Shown here piece after piece: positions 1-7,976 of a stretch of DNA of 54,487 nucleotides. The stretch covers positions 1 through 54,487 of the forward strand of contig NZ_NWVL01000056.1 in NCBI RefSeq assembly GCF_002382885.1, in the 5' to 3' direction. The notes beneath the pieces are model-generated. The model did no database searches. It saw nothing but the letters and a program-made list of their open reading frames with translations, and was not told the DNA's origin. This stretch comes from Streptomyces sp. WZ.A104 (GTDB lineage Bacteria; Actinomycetota; Actinomycetes; Streptomycetales; Streptomycetaceae). A program made the position numbers and the translations under genes. Each line of letters begins with the position of its first letter. Positions within the stretch are counted from its first letter, which is position 1.

Positions 1-1910
1 ACGAGTACCTCCAGCAGTACCGGGGCGAGCACGACATCCGCACCACCTGGCAGGCCCGCGAACGCATCGTCGTCGGCCTCACCGGCGGACCCGAAGGACG
101 CACCCTCATCCGCCGCGCCTCCCGGATCGCGGCCAAGGGCTCCGGCAGCGAGATCCTCGCCGTCTACATCGCCCGCAGCGACGGCCTGACCTCCGTGTCG
201 CCGAAGGAGCTGGCCGTCCAGCGCACCCTGGTCGAGGACCTCGGCGGCACCTTCCACCACGTCATCGGCGACGACATACCCGCGGCCCTGCTGGAGTTCG
301 CGCGCGGCGTCAACGCCACCCAGATCGTGCTGGGCTCCAGCCGCCGCAAGACCTGGCAGTACATCTACGGACCCGGGGTCGGCGCGACCGTCGCCCGCGA
401 GTCCCGCCCCGACCTCGACGTCCACATCGTCACCCACGAGGAGGTCGCCAAGGGCCGCGGTCTGCCCATGGCCCGCGGCGCCCGGCTCGGCCGCGCCCGG
501 CTCGTCTGGGGCTGGCTCGTCGGCGTCGTCGGCCCGGTCCTGCTCGCGGTGGTGCTGCGCGGCATGGAGGACGCGCCCGGCCTCGCCAACGACGTCCTGC
601 TCTTCCTCTTCCTCACCGTGGTCGCCGCCCTGCTCGGCGGAGTGCGGCCCGCGCTCGCCTCGGCGGCCGTCGGCTCCATGCTGCTGAACTACTGGTTCAC
701 CCCGCCCACCCACACCCTGACCGTCCAGGACCCGGAGAACCTCGTCGCCATCGTGATCTTCTTCGCGGTGGCGGTGGCGGTCTCCTCCGTCGTCGACCTC
801 GCGGCCCGGCGCACCCACCAGGCCGCCCGGCTGCGCGCCGAGTCGGAGATCCTCTCCTTCCTCGCGGGCAGCGTGCTGCGCGGCGAGACCGCCCTGGACG
901 CACTGCTGGAGCGGGTCCGCGAGACCTTCGCCATGGAGTCCGTCGCCCTGCTGGAGCGCAGCAGCGACGTGGAGCCGTGGACCTGCGCCGGATCGGTCGG
1001 ACCGGCCCCGGTGGCCCGCCCCGAGGACGCGGACGTGGACATGCCGGTCGGCGACGACATGGCCCTCGCGCTGTCCGGCCGGGTGCTGCCCGCCGAGGAC
1101 CGCCGGGTGCTCGGCGCGTTCGCCACCCAGGCGGCCGTCGTCCTGGACCGCCGGCGCCTGGTCGGGCAGGCCGAACAGGCCCGCAGGCTCGCGGAGGGCA
1201 ACCGGATCAGGACCGCCCTGCTCGCCGCCGTCAGCCACGACCTGCGCACCCCGCTGGCCGGCATCAAGGCGGCCGTCAGCTCCCTGCGCTCCGACGACGT
1301 CGCCTGGTCCGAGCAGGACCGGGCGGAGCTCCTCGAAGGCATCGAGGACGGCGCCGACCGGCTCGGCCACCTGGTCGGCAACCTGCTGGACATGTCCCGC
1401 CTCCGGACCGGCACCGTGACCCCGCTGATCCGCGAGATCGATCTCGACGAGGTGGTCCCCATGGCCCTCGGCGGGGTCCCCGACGGCAGCGTCGACCTCG
1501 ACATCCCCGAGACGCTGCCCATGGTCGCCGCCGACCCGGGGCTCCTGGAGCGGGTCGTCGCCAACATCGTGGAGAACGCCGTCAAGTACCACTCCGGCCA
1601 GGAGCCCGTCCACGTCGCCGCCAGCGCGCTCGGCGGCCGGGTGGAGCTACGGGTCGTGGACCGCGGCCGGGGCGTCCCCGAAGAGGCCAAGGAGAGCATC
1701 TTTGAACCCTTCCAGCGGTACGGGGACGCCCCGCGCGGAGCCGGGGTGGGCCTCGGCCTCGCCGTCTCCCGGGGCTTCGCGGAGGCCATGGGCGGCACGC
1801 TGGACGCCGAGGACACCCCGGGCGGCGGGCTGACCATGGTGCTGACCCTCGCCGCGGCGCCGGGCGGCGCCCGCGTCGACGCCGACCTCCCCGCGCAGGT
1901 CACCTCGTGA
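1..1910 (+). CDS. kdpD: Sensor histidine kinase KdpD, 5' end outside the window
   Basis: This is the C-terminal part (635 residues) of the membrane sensor kinase that, with KdpE, controls the high-affinity Kdp K+-ATPase. The reading frame is open from base 3, so about a quarter of a typical KdpD (the N-terminal KdpD/ATP-binding domain) is missing to the left. What remains starts with the universal-stress-protein-like cytosolic domain. The four-helix membrane domain follows (about bases 500-800), then a GAF-like linker, the phosphorylation box SHDLRTPLAGIK near base 1235, and a HATPase domain with N-box NIVENAVKY near 1570 and a G-rich GVGLGLAVSRG segment near 1745. kdpE follows 74 bp downstream on the same strand, as is usual for kdp operons. 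No unusual substitution is seen in the kinase boxes. Confidence 0.95.
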   Translation, partial: EYLQQYRGEHDIRTTWQARERIVVGLTGGPEGRTLIRRASRIAAKGSGSEILAVYIARSDGLTSVSPKELAVQRTLVEDLGGTFHHVIGDDIPAALLEFARGVNATQIVLGSSRRKTWQYIYGPGVGATVARESRPDLDVHIVTHEEVAKGRGLPMARGARLGRARLVWGWLVGVVGPVLLAVVLRGMEDAPGLANDVLLFLFLTVVAALLGGVRPALASAAVGSMLLNYWFTPPTHTLTVQDPENLVAIVIFFAVAVAVSSVVDLAARRTHQAARLRAESEILSFLAGSVLRGETALDALLERVRETFAMESVALLERSSDVEPWTCAGSVGPAPVARPEDADVDMPVGDDMALALSGRVLPAEDRRVLGAFATQAAVVLDRRRLVGQAEQARRLAEGNRIRTALLAAVSHDLRTPLAGIKAAVSSLRSDDVAWSEQDRAELLEGIEDGADRLGHLVGNLLDMSRLRTGTVTPLIREIDLDEVVPMALGGVPDGSVDLDIPETLPMVAADPGLLERVVANIVENAVKYHSGQEPVHVAASALGGRVELRVVDRGRGVPEEAKESIFEPFQRYGDAPRGAGVGLGLAVSRGFAEAMGGTLDAEDTPGGGLTMVLTLAAAPGGARVDADLPAQVTS

Positions 1911-1984
1911 CCCACCCCAGGGCGTATGCCGCCCGCCCCCCACGCGTTCGCTTCCCCTTCCCCATACAGAAAGGCAGGTCCACG

Positions 1985-2680
1985 ATGACCAGGGTGCTTG
2001 TGATCGACGACGAGCCGCAGATCGTCCGCGCCCTCGTGATCAACCTGAAGGCTCGCCAGTACGAGGTCGACGCCGCTCCCGACGGGGCGACCGCCCTCCA
2101 GCTCGCCGCCGCCCGCCACCCCGACGTCGTCGTCCTGGACCTCGGGCTGCCCGACATGGACGGGGTCGAGGTGATCAAGGGGCTGCGCGGCTGGACCCGG
2201 GTCCCGATCCTCGTCCTCTCCGCGCGCCACACCTCCGACGAGAAGGTGGAGGCGCTGGACGCGGGCGCCGACGACTACGTCACCAAGCCCTTCGGCATGG
2301 ACGAGCTGCTGGCCCGGCTGCGCGCCTCCGTACGCCGTGCGGAGCCGGTCGGCCAGGAGGGCGGCGGCGAGGACATCGCGATCGTCGAGACGGCCGAATT
2401 CACCGTCGACCTGGCCGCGAAGAAGGTGCACCGGGCGGGCCGCGACGTACGGCTCACCCCCACCGAATGGCACCTGCTGGAGGTCCTCGTCCGCAACGGC
2501 GGCCGTCTGGTCAGCCAGAAGCAGCTCCTCCAGGAGGTCTGGGGCCCTTCCTACGGCACCGAGACCAACTACCTGCGGGTCTACATGGCCCAGCTCCGCC
2601 GCAAGCTGGAGGCGGACCCCTCGCACCCCCGCCACTTCGTCACCGAGCCGGGGATGGGCTACCGCTTCGAACGCGGCTGA
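1985..2680 (+). CDS. kdpE: Response regulator KdpE
   Basis: OmpR/PhoB-type DNA-binding response regulator of 231 residues, the partner of the upstream KdpD, which activates kdpFABC transcription when K+ is limiting. The receiver domain shows the acidic pair at residues 8-9 (VIDDEPQ), the phospho-acceptor Asp52 in LDLGLPDMDG and Lys101 in VTKPF. The C-terminal winged helix ends in the family-typical GMGYRFERG. The ATG at 1985 is chosen because it has a purine-rich ribosome site (AAAGGCAGG) just upstream and begins the canonical MTRVLVIDDE. An in-frame upstream extension would add an arginine-rich tail with no family match. Confidence 0.95.
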   Translation: MTRVLVIDDEPQIVRALVINLKARQYEVDAAPDGATALQLAAARHPDVVVLDLGLPDMDGVEVIKGLRGWTRVPILVLSARHTSDEKVEALDAGADDYVTKPFGMDELLARLRASVRRAEPVGQEGGGEDIAIVETAEFTVDLAAKKVHRAGRDVRLTPTEWHLLEVLVRNGGRLVSQKQLLQEVWGPSYGTETNYLRVYMAQLRRKLEADPSHPRHFVTEPGMGYRFERG

Positions 2681-2778
2681 GACCCGGCGGGACACCGCGC
2701 CGGTCACCCCCCGGCGCCATCCATTCGAGTGGTCACCGGACCCCCGACCGCGGTGGCCGGGACCGGTACCCTTCGGGT

Positions 2779-3204
2779 ATGAGTGCTGTTCCCCGATCCG
2801 AGAAAGCCGGGAAGGCCGGGAAGGCGGCGAGGCCTTCCGGGCGCTTCCGCCGTATGCTCGACCGGCTCTCCAGCTCCCAGGAGGACCTGGAGTCCCAGGA
2901 GCTGCGGCAGGACGCGCAGGTCACCGGATGCACCCGGATCTCCGAGTGCTCCGACCGGCAGATCGTGAAGGTGGCTGGTACGTTGCGCACCGTCACCCTC
3001 CGACCCCGGGCCGGAGTGCCCGCCCTGGAGGCGGAGCTCTTCGACGGCACCGAGCCGCTGGACGTGGTCTGGCTCGGCCGGCGCTCCATAGTCGGCATAG
3101 AGCCCGGCCGCAGGATCATCGCATCGGGGCGGGTCGCCATGAGCCACGGCCGCCGGGTGCTGTTCAACCCCACATACGAACTCCGACCGCTCGGCAAGGA
3201 GTAG
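2779..3204 (+). CDS. Small OB-fold nucleic-acid-binding-like protein (Rv2694c type)
   Basis: A 141-residue protein with a basic, Lys/Arg-rich N-terminus, then a predicted OB-fold segment (residues about 55-141) with the family-like stretch VAGTLRTVTLRPRAGVPALE and a GRRIIASGRVAM strand. The family is usually annotated as an OB-fold nucleic acid binding domain protein; its exact role is unknown. The DUF3159 gene begins 3 bp after its stop, so the two are almost certainly co-transcribed. From memory, the same pair is adjacent to the TrkA pair in mycobacteria (Rv2694c-Rv2693c). The ATG at 2779 fits the start of homologues; the frame is open far upstream but that part is a shadow of kdpE. Confidence 0.85.
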   Translation: MSAVPRSEKAGKAGKAARPSGRFRRMLDRLSSSQEDLESQELRQDAQVTGCTRISECSDRQIVKVAGTLRTVTLRPRAGVPALEAELFDGTEPLDVVWLGRRSIVGIEPGRRIIASGRVAMSHGRRVLFNPTYELRPLGKE

Positions 3205-3207
3205 CCG

Positions 3208-3999
3208 GTGACGTCTCTGGACAAGCCGACGTCCGAAACGGACCAGTCCCACCGCACCGCACAGCAGGACGCAGGGGGCAAGCACGCCGCTCAGCAGGAC
3301 GCCGAGTCGAAGGCGGTCACCGAGGCCGCCCTCTTCGAGGCCTTCGGCGGCGTACGCGGCATGGTGGAGACAGTCCTCCCCGGGCTGCTCTTCGTCACGA
3401 TCTTCACCATCAACAAGGACCTGCACATCTCGGCCATCGCGGCCCTGGCCGTGTCCCTGGCCCTGGTCGCCGTCCGGCTGATCCGCAGGGACACCGTCAA
3501 GCACGCCTTCAGCGGCGTCTTCGGGGTGGCCTTCGGTGTGGTCTTCGCGATGATGACGGGCAACGCCAAGGACTTCTACCTGCCGGGCATGCTCTACACG
3601 CTGGGCCTGGCCATCGCCTATCTCGGCACCGCCGCCGCGGGCGTACCGCTGATCGGGCTGATCCTCGGCCCGGTCTTCAAGGAGAACCTCTCCTGGCGGA
3701 CCCGCAACCCGGGCCGGAAGAAGGCGTACACCAAGGCCAGCTACGCCTGGGGACTCATCCTGCTGGCCAAGTGCGCGATCCTCTTCCCGCTCTACTGGTG
3801 GGCCGACACCACCCAGTTCGGCTGGGTGCTGGTCGCCCTGAAGATCCCGCCGTTCCTGCTCGCGGTCTATCTGACCTGGGTCTTCCTCGCGAAGGCGCCG
3901 CCGCCCATCGACGTCTTCGCCGAGATGGAGGCCGAGGAGCGGGCCGAGAAGGAGCGCGCGGCACAGGCCGCGGCCGCGCTGCGCAACCCGGAGGCGTGA
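3208..3999 (+). CDS. DUF3159 family integral membrane protein
   Basis: A 263-residue membrane protein with a charged, Gln/Lys/Ala-rich N-terminal tail (about 45 residues), then five to six hydrophobic helices. The first is around GMVETVLPGLLFVTIFTI and the last around ILFPLYWW...FLLAVYLTWVFLA. An acidic, alanine-rich C-terminal tail follows. The GTG start sits 3 bp after the preceding stop, so translation is probably coupled. The DUF3159 family has no established biochemical role. Conserved neighbourhood with TrkA-type proteins suggests, as inference only, a link to ion homeostasis. A strong terminator lies 13 bp after the stop codon. Confidence 0.88.
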   Translation: MTSLDKPTSETDQSHRTAQQDAGGKHAAQQDAESKAVTEAALFEAFGGVRGMVETVLPGLLFVTIFTINKDLHISAIAALAVSLALVAVRLIRRDTVKHAFSGVFGVAFGVVFAMMTGNAKDFYLPGMLYTLGLAIAYLGTAAAGVPLIGLILGPVFKENLSWRTRNPGRKKAYTKASYAWGLILLAKCAILFPLYWWADTTQFGWVLVALKIPPFLLAVYLTWVFLAKAPPPIDVFAEMEAEERAEKERAAQAAAALRNPEA

Positions 4000-4012
4000 C
4001 CCCGTAACGGAC

Positions 4013-4064
4013 GTACGTGAAGGGGCCCGGAACCGCTTCCTGGGTTCCGGGCCCCTTCACGTAC
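4013..4064. terminator. Strong bidirectional intrinsic terminator
   Basis: A perfect 21-bp inverted repeat (4013-4033 with 4044-4064) around a 10-base loop, in the 80 bp between the convergent DUF3159 and TrkA-type genes. The long GC-rich stem without a clear T-tract is typical of Streptomyces terminators and would serve both operons. Confidence 0.92.
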
Positions 4065-4079
4065 AGGCGACTCTCCGGG

Positions 4080-4757
4080 TCAGTCGTCCGAGGGGCCGCG
4101 GCGGACCGACAACAGGTCCTCCAACTGCTCCTCACGCGCCTGGGCGGCCACGAACAGCAGCTCGTCACCGGCCTCCAGGGACTCCTCCGGGCTCGGCGTG
4201 AGCACCCGCGACCCGCGGATGATGGTCACCAGCGAGGTGTCCTCGGGCCAGGCGACGTCCCCCACGCGGGTACCGGCCAGGGCCGATTCCGGCGGCAGCG
4301 TCAGCTCGACCAGGTTGGCGTCGCCGTGGCTGAAGCGCAGCAGCCGGACCAGATCTCCGACGCTCACCGCCTCCTCGACCAGGGCCGACATCAGACGCGG
4401 CGTCGAGACGGCGACGTCCACGCCCCAGGACTCGTTGAACAGCCACTCGTTCTTCGGATGGTTCACCCGGGCCACCACACGCGGCACGCCGTACTCGGTC
4501 TTGGCGAGCAGGGAGACGACCAGGTTCACCTTGTCGTCCCCGGTCGCGGCGATCACCACGTTGCACCGCTGCAGCGCCGCCTCGTCCAGCGACGTGATCT
4601 CGCAGGCGTCCGCGAGCAGCCACTCGGCCATCGGGACCCGCTCCACCGAGATGGCGCTCGGCGCCTTGTCGATCAGCAGCACCTCGTGCCCGTTCTCCAG
4701 CAGCTCGGTGGCGATGGAACGGCCCACCGCGCCCGCCCCGGCAATCGACACACGCAT
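4080..4757 (-). CDS. ceoC: TrkA-type K+ transport regulatory protein (CeoC-like)
   Basis: A 225-residue cytosolic RCK-type protein: an N-terminal Rossmann NAD-binding domain (GAGAVGRSIATELLENGH, with the acidic residue in LLIDK at the end of strand 2) and a C-terminal TrkA_C domain (residues about 140-220). Such subunits gate Trk/Ktr or other K+ transport proteins in response to nucleotides. It is the second gene of a two-gene operon: its ATG overlaps the stop of the upstream paralogue by one base (TGATG). In M. tuberculosis the corresponding proteins are CeoB and CeoC, as I recall. No Trk membrane channel subunit is next to the pair; the neighbouring KimA-like permease is a plausible partner, by inference. 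Confidence 0.9.
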   Translation of the reverse strand: MRVSIAGAGAVGRSIATELLENGHEVLLIDKAPSAISVERVPMAEWLLADACEITSLDEAALQRCNVVIAATGDDKVNLVVSLLAKTEYGVPRVVARVNHPKNEWLFNESWGVDVAVSTPRLMSALVEEAVSVGDLVRLLRFSHGDANLVELTLPPESALAGTRVGDVAWPEDTSLVTIIRGSRVLTPSPEESLEAGDELLFVAAQAREEQLEDLLSVRRGPSDD

Positions 4758-5425
4758 CAGTGACCGCCCTCCTCGGGACCCTGGGCGAAGGCCTCTTCGA
4801 CCTTGGCGATCTCGTCCGTACGCATCATCACGTGCACCAGATCGCCCTCCTGGAGAACCGTCTGCGAGGTCGGCAGAATGGCCTCACCCAGCCGGGTGAG
4901 GAAGGCCACGCGGACCCCCGTCTCCTCCTGGAGCGTGCTGATCTTGTGGCCGATCCAGGACGGCGTCGTGTGCACCTCGGCGAGCTGCACACCCCCGCTC
5001 GGATCACGCCACAGCGGCTCCGCGCCCGAGGGCAGCAGCCGGCGCAGCATCTGGTCCGCCGTCCAGCGCACCGTCGCCACCGTGGGAATGCCGAGACGCT
5101 GGTAGACCTCGGCGCGCTTCGGGTCGTAGATCCGGGCCGCGACGTTCTCGATGGAGAACGTCTCACGTGCCACCCGGGCCGCGATGATGTTGGAGTTGTC
5201 GCCACTGCTGACCGCGGCGAAAGCCCCGGCCTCCTCGATGCCCGCCTCGCGGAGGGTGTCCTGATCAAAGCCGACCCCGGTGACCCGGCGCCCGCCGAAT
5301 CCGGACCCGAGACGGCGGAAGGCCGTAGGGTCCTGGTCGATCACCGCGACCGTGTGCCCCTGCTGTTCGAGGGTCTGCGCGAGAGCGGCTCCGACGCGCC
5401 CGCAGCCCATGATGACGATGTGCAC
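4757..5425 (-). CDS. ceoB: TrkA-type K+ transport regulatory protein (CeoB-like)
   Basis: A 222-residue RCK-type regulator, first gene of the TrkA-like pair. The N-terminal nucleotide-binding fold begins immediately (MHIVIMGCGRVGAALAQTL, then VAVIDQDPTAF), and a TrkA_C domain occupies roughly residues 135-215. The GTG start at 5425 is the only one giving a complete first beta strand. It is transcribed divergently from the KimA-like permease at 5748, and the 322-bp region between them contains two strong hairpins. This arrangement (two TrkA proteins next to an APC permease) is conserved across actinobacteria, which supports a joint function in potassium balance. Confidence 0.9.
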   Translation of the reverse strand: MHIVIMGCGRVGAALAQTLEQQGHTVAVIDQDPTAFRRLGSGFGGRRVTGVGFDQDTLREAGIEEAGAFAAVSSGDNSNIIAARVARETFSIENVAARIYDPKRAEVYQRLGIPTVATVRWTADQMLRRLLPSGAEPLWRDPSGGVQLAEVHTTPSWIGHKISTLQEETGVRVAFLTRLGEAILPTSQTVLQEGDLVHVMMRTDEIAKVEEAFAQGPEEGGH

Positions 5426-5575
5426 TGTGCGCCTACCCCGCCGTCCTGGTCATCCGGCTGACCTGCGAAAACACGCTGCTCACACTTCTCTCTCAGCTTG
5501 CCGGGCAAACAACGGGCCCGCACCCGCGGTGCGGCCCGGGGATGAGCTTATGCGCCAGGGATGCCCCGGCCTCAT

Positions 5576-5606
5576 CCGGAGTGTCCCTGTCTCCGGGACA
5601 CTCCGG
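5576..5606. terminator. Perfect 12-bp hairpin in the divergent intergenic region
   Basis: A perfect 12-bp inverted repeat (5576-5587 with 5595-5606) and a 7-base loop, about 150 bp upstream of both start codons in the 5426-5747 spacer. It could be a transcription attenuator in the leader of one gene or an operator. No gene is visible in this spacer. Confidence 0.6.
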
Positions 5607-5656
5607 CAAAGGAAAAGCAAAATGGTCAGAGCGGGCGCAAGGATTTCGTTAAAGAA

Positions 5657-5696
5657 GGCCCCGCATTCTCCGCCGAGCGCAGGAGATTGCGGGGCC
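5657..5696 (+). promoter_or_regulatory. Stable leader hairpin upstream of the K+ permease
   Basis: A 15-bp stem with one mismatch (5657-5671 with 5682-5696), ending 51 bases before the GTG start at 5748. It sits in the presumed 5' leader of the KimA-like permease. Bacillus kimA is controlled by a c-di-AMP riboswitch, but I could not fit this leader to that consensus, so only a structured leader is claimed. Confidence 0.5.
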
Positions 5697-5747
5697 ACGT
5701 GAAAAGGGCGTTCGTCCCGGGCCCCGGCTCCGCTTACGATCCTCAGC

Positions 5748-7805
5748 GTGTCCAAACTGACCGACCTGCCCAAACGGATCCTGATCGGCCGGGCGCTGCG
5801 CAGCGACAAGCTGGGAGAAACGCTCCTCCCGAAGCGCATCGCGCTTCCCGTCTTCGCATCCGACCCGTTGTCCTCGGTGGCGTACGCACCCGGAGAAGTC
5901 CTCCTCGTGCTGTCCGTCGCGGGAGTGTCGGCGTACCACTTCAGCCCCTGGATCGCGCTCGCCGTCGTCGTCCTCATGTTCACGGTCGTCGCGTCCTACC
6001 GGCAGAACGTCCGCGCCTACCCGAGCGGCGGTGGCGACTACGAGGTCGCCAACACCAACCTCGGGCCCAAGGCCGGACTGACCGTCGCCAGCGCCCTGCT
6101 CGTCGACTACGTCCTCACCGTCGCCGTGTCGATCTCCTCGGGTGTGGAGAACCTGGGCTCCGCCATTCCGTTCGTCATCGAGCACAAGACGTTCTGTGCC
6201 GTAGGCGCCATCGTCCTGCTCACCTTGATGAATCTGCGCGGCGTGAAGGAATCGGGGAGGCTGTTCGCCATCCCCACCTACCTCTTCGTGGCCGGTGTCT
6301 TCGGGATGATCCTGTGGGGCGCGTTCCGGGGGCTGGTCCTCGGCGACACGATGCACGCCCCCACCTCCGAGTTCGAGATCAAGCCCGAACACGAAGGGCT
6401 CGCGGGCTTCGCCCTGGTCTTCCTCCTCCTGCGCGCGTTCTCCTCCGGCTGCGCCGCCCTCACCGGCGTCGAGGCGATCAGCAACGGGGTTCCCGCGTTC
6501 CGCAAGCCCAAGAGCAGGAACGCCGCGACCACGCTGGCCGCGATGGGCCTGCTCGCCGTCACCATGTTCTGCGGGATCATCGGGCTCGCCCTGGCCACCG
6601 ACGTCAAGATGGCCGAGAACCCGGCCGTGGACCTGATCCGCGACGGCTCCCCGGTCGGTGAGAACTTCACCCAGGACCCGGTGATCTCCCAGGTCGCCGA
6701 GGCGGTCTTCGGCCATGGCTCGTTCCTCTTCATGGTCCTCGCCGCGGCGACCGCACTCGTGCTCTTCCTGGCCGCGAACACCGCGTACAACGGTTTCCCG
6801 CTGCTCGGCTCGATCCTCGCCCAGGACCGCTACCTGCCGCGCCAGCTGCACACCCGCGGCGACCGCCTCGCCTTCTCCAACGGCATCGTCCTGCTGGCCG
6901 GGGCCGCGATCCTGCTCGTCTGGATCTACGACGCCGACTCCACGCACCTGATCCAGCTCTACATCGTCGGGGTGTTCGTCTCCTTCACCCTCAGCCAGAC
7001 CGGCATGGTCCGGCACTGGAACCGCCATCTGAGCACCGAGGAGGACCCCGCCCGGCGCCGCCACATGATCCGCTCCCGGGCCATCAACGCCTTCGGCGCC
7101 ACCTTCACCGGGCTGGTCCTGGTCGTCGTCCTCGCCACCAAGTTCACCCACGGCGCCTGGGTCGCCCTGCTCGGCATGGTGATCTTCTACGGCACGATGA
7201 CCGCCATCCGGAAGCACTACGACCGGGTCGCCGACGAGATCGCCGCCGACGAGGCCCCCGTGGACGAGGGCCTGCGCCCCTCCCGTGTCCACGCGATCGT
7301 GCTGGTCTCCAAGCTCCACCGCCCCACGCTGCGCGCCCTCGCCTACGCGAAACTGATCCGCGCCGACCGCCTGGAGGCCCTCTCCATCAGCGTCGACCCG
7401 GACGAGACGAAGGCGCTCCGCGAGGACTGGGAGCGGCGCGGCATCAACGTACCGCTCAAGATCCTCGACTCGCCCTACCGCGAGGTGACCCGCCCGGTCA
7501 TCGACTACGTCAAGGGGCTGCGCCGCGAGAGCCCGCGCGACGTGGTCAGCGTCTACATCCCCGAGTACGTCGTCGGCCACTGGTACGAGCACCTGCTCCA
7601 CAACCAGAGCGCCCTGCGTCTGAAGGGCCGCCTGCTGTTCACCCCGGGCGTCATGGTCACGTCCGTCCCCTACCAGCTCCAGTCCTCCGAGGCCGCGAAG
7701 AGGCGGGCGGGGAAGCGCGCGGAATGGAACGCTCCGGGGTCGGTGCGCCGGGGCCCGGTGGAACGCAGGAACAGCAGGAGCAAGGAGCCGAACCCCAAGA
7801 AGTGA
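5748..7805 (+). CDS. KimA-like APC-superfamily potassium permease
   Basis: A 685-residue permease with about 12 transmembrane segments (residues about 30-500) and a cytosolic C-terminal domain of roughly 185 residues. The signature FASDPLSSVAYAPGEV carries an Asp and a Tyr seven residues apart. A later VDYVLTVAVS has adjacent Asp-Tyr with a Ser seven residues after the Tyr. These spacings match the K+-binding residues I recall for Bacillus subtilis KimA (D36/Y43, D117/Y118/S125). Generic annotation would be APC amino-acid permease; context with kdpDE and two TrkA proteins favours K+ uptake. The GTG start gives the family-like MSKLTDLPKRILIGRALRSD. The tail ends in a Lys/Arg/Ser-rich stretch. 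Confidence 0.8.
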   Translation: MSKLTDLPKRILIGRALRSDKLGETLLPKRIALPVFASDPLSSVAYAPGEVLLVLSVAGVSAYHFSPWIALAVVVLMFTVVASYRQNVRAYPSGGGDYEVANTNLGPKAGLTVASALLVDYVLTVAVSISSGVENLGSAIPFVIEHKTFCAVGAIVLLTLMNLRGVKESGRLFAIPTYLFVAGVFGMILWGAFRGLVLGDTMHAPTSEFEIKPEHEGLAGFALVFLLLRAFSSGCAALTGVEAISNGVPAFRKPKSRNAATTLAAMGLLAVTMFCGIIGLALATDVKMAENPAVDLIRDGSPVGENFTQDPVISQVAEAVFGHGSFLFMVLAAATALVLFLAANTAYNGFPLLGSILAQDRYLPRQLHTRGDRLAFSNGIVLLAGAAILLVWIYDADSTHLIQLYIVGVFVSFTLSQTGMVRHWNRHLSTEEDPARRRHMIRSRAINAFGATFTGLVLVVVLATKFTHGAWVALLGMVIFYGTMTAIRKHYDRVADEIAADEAPVDEGLRPSRVHAIVLVSKLHRPTLRALAYAKLIRADRLEALSISVDPDETKALREDWERRGINVPLKILDSPYREVTRPVIDYVKGLRRESPRDVVSVYIPEYVVGHWYEHLLHNQSALRLKGRLLFTPGVMVTSVPYQLQSSEAAKRRAGKRAEWNAPGSVRRGPVERRNSRSKEPNPKK

Positions 7806-7976
7806 GCGGCGGCGGACGGTCGCGCGACGGGCGTCCCCACGACGCGGGCCTCGCTCGTGGTCGGCGCCCCGCCCACGCCCACGTAGACTGGTGGGCTGTT
7901 GTCCTGCCCGCAAGGCGCGACTGCTCGCCCGCCACCACACCCCTTCGCCGCCACCCCGCCCCTGGAGCCTCCCCTC

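Noticed and set aside
689..2707. Very long open frame antisense to kdpD-kdpE
   Set aside because: It is a mirror effect of GC-rich codon structure over two unambiguous genes, with no domain similarity.
5426..5747. c-di-AMP (ydaO-type) riboswitch upstream of the KimA-like gene
   Set aside because: The expected conserved blocks and pseudo-symmetric three-way junction could not be identified; only simple hairpins are supported.
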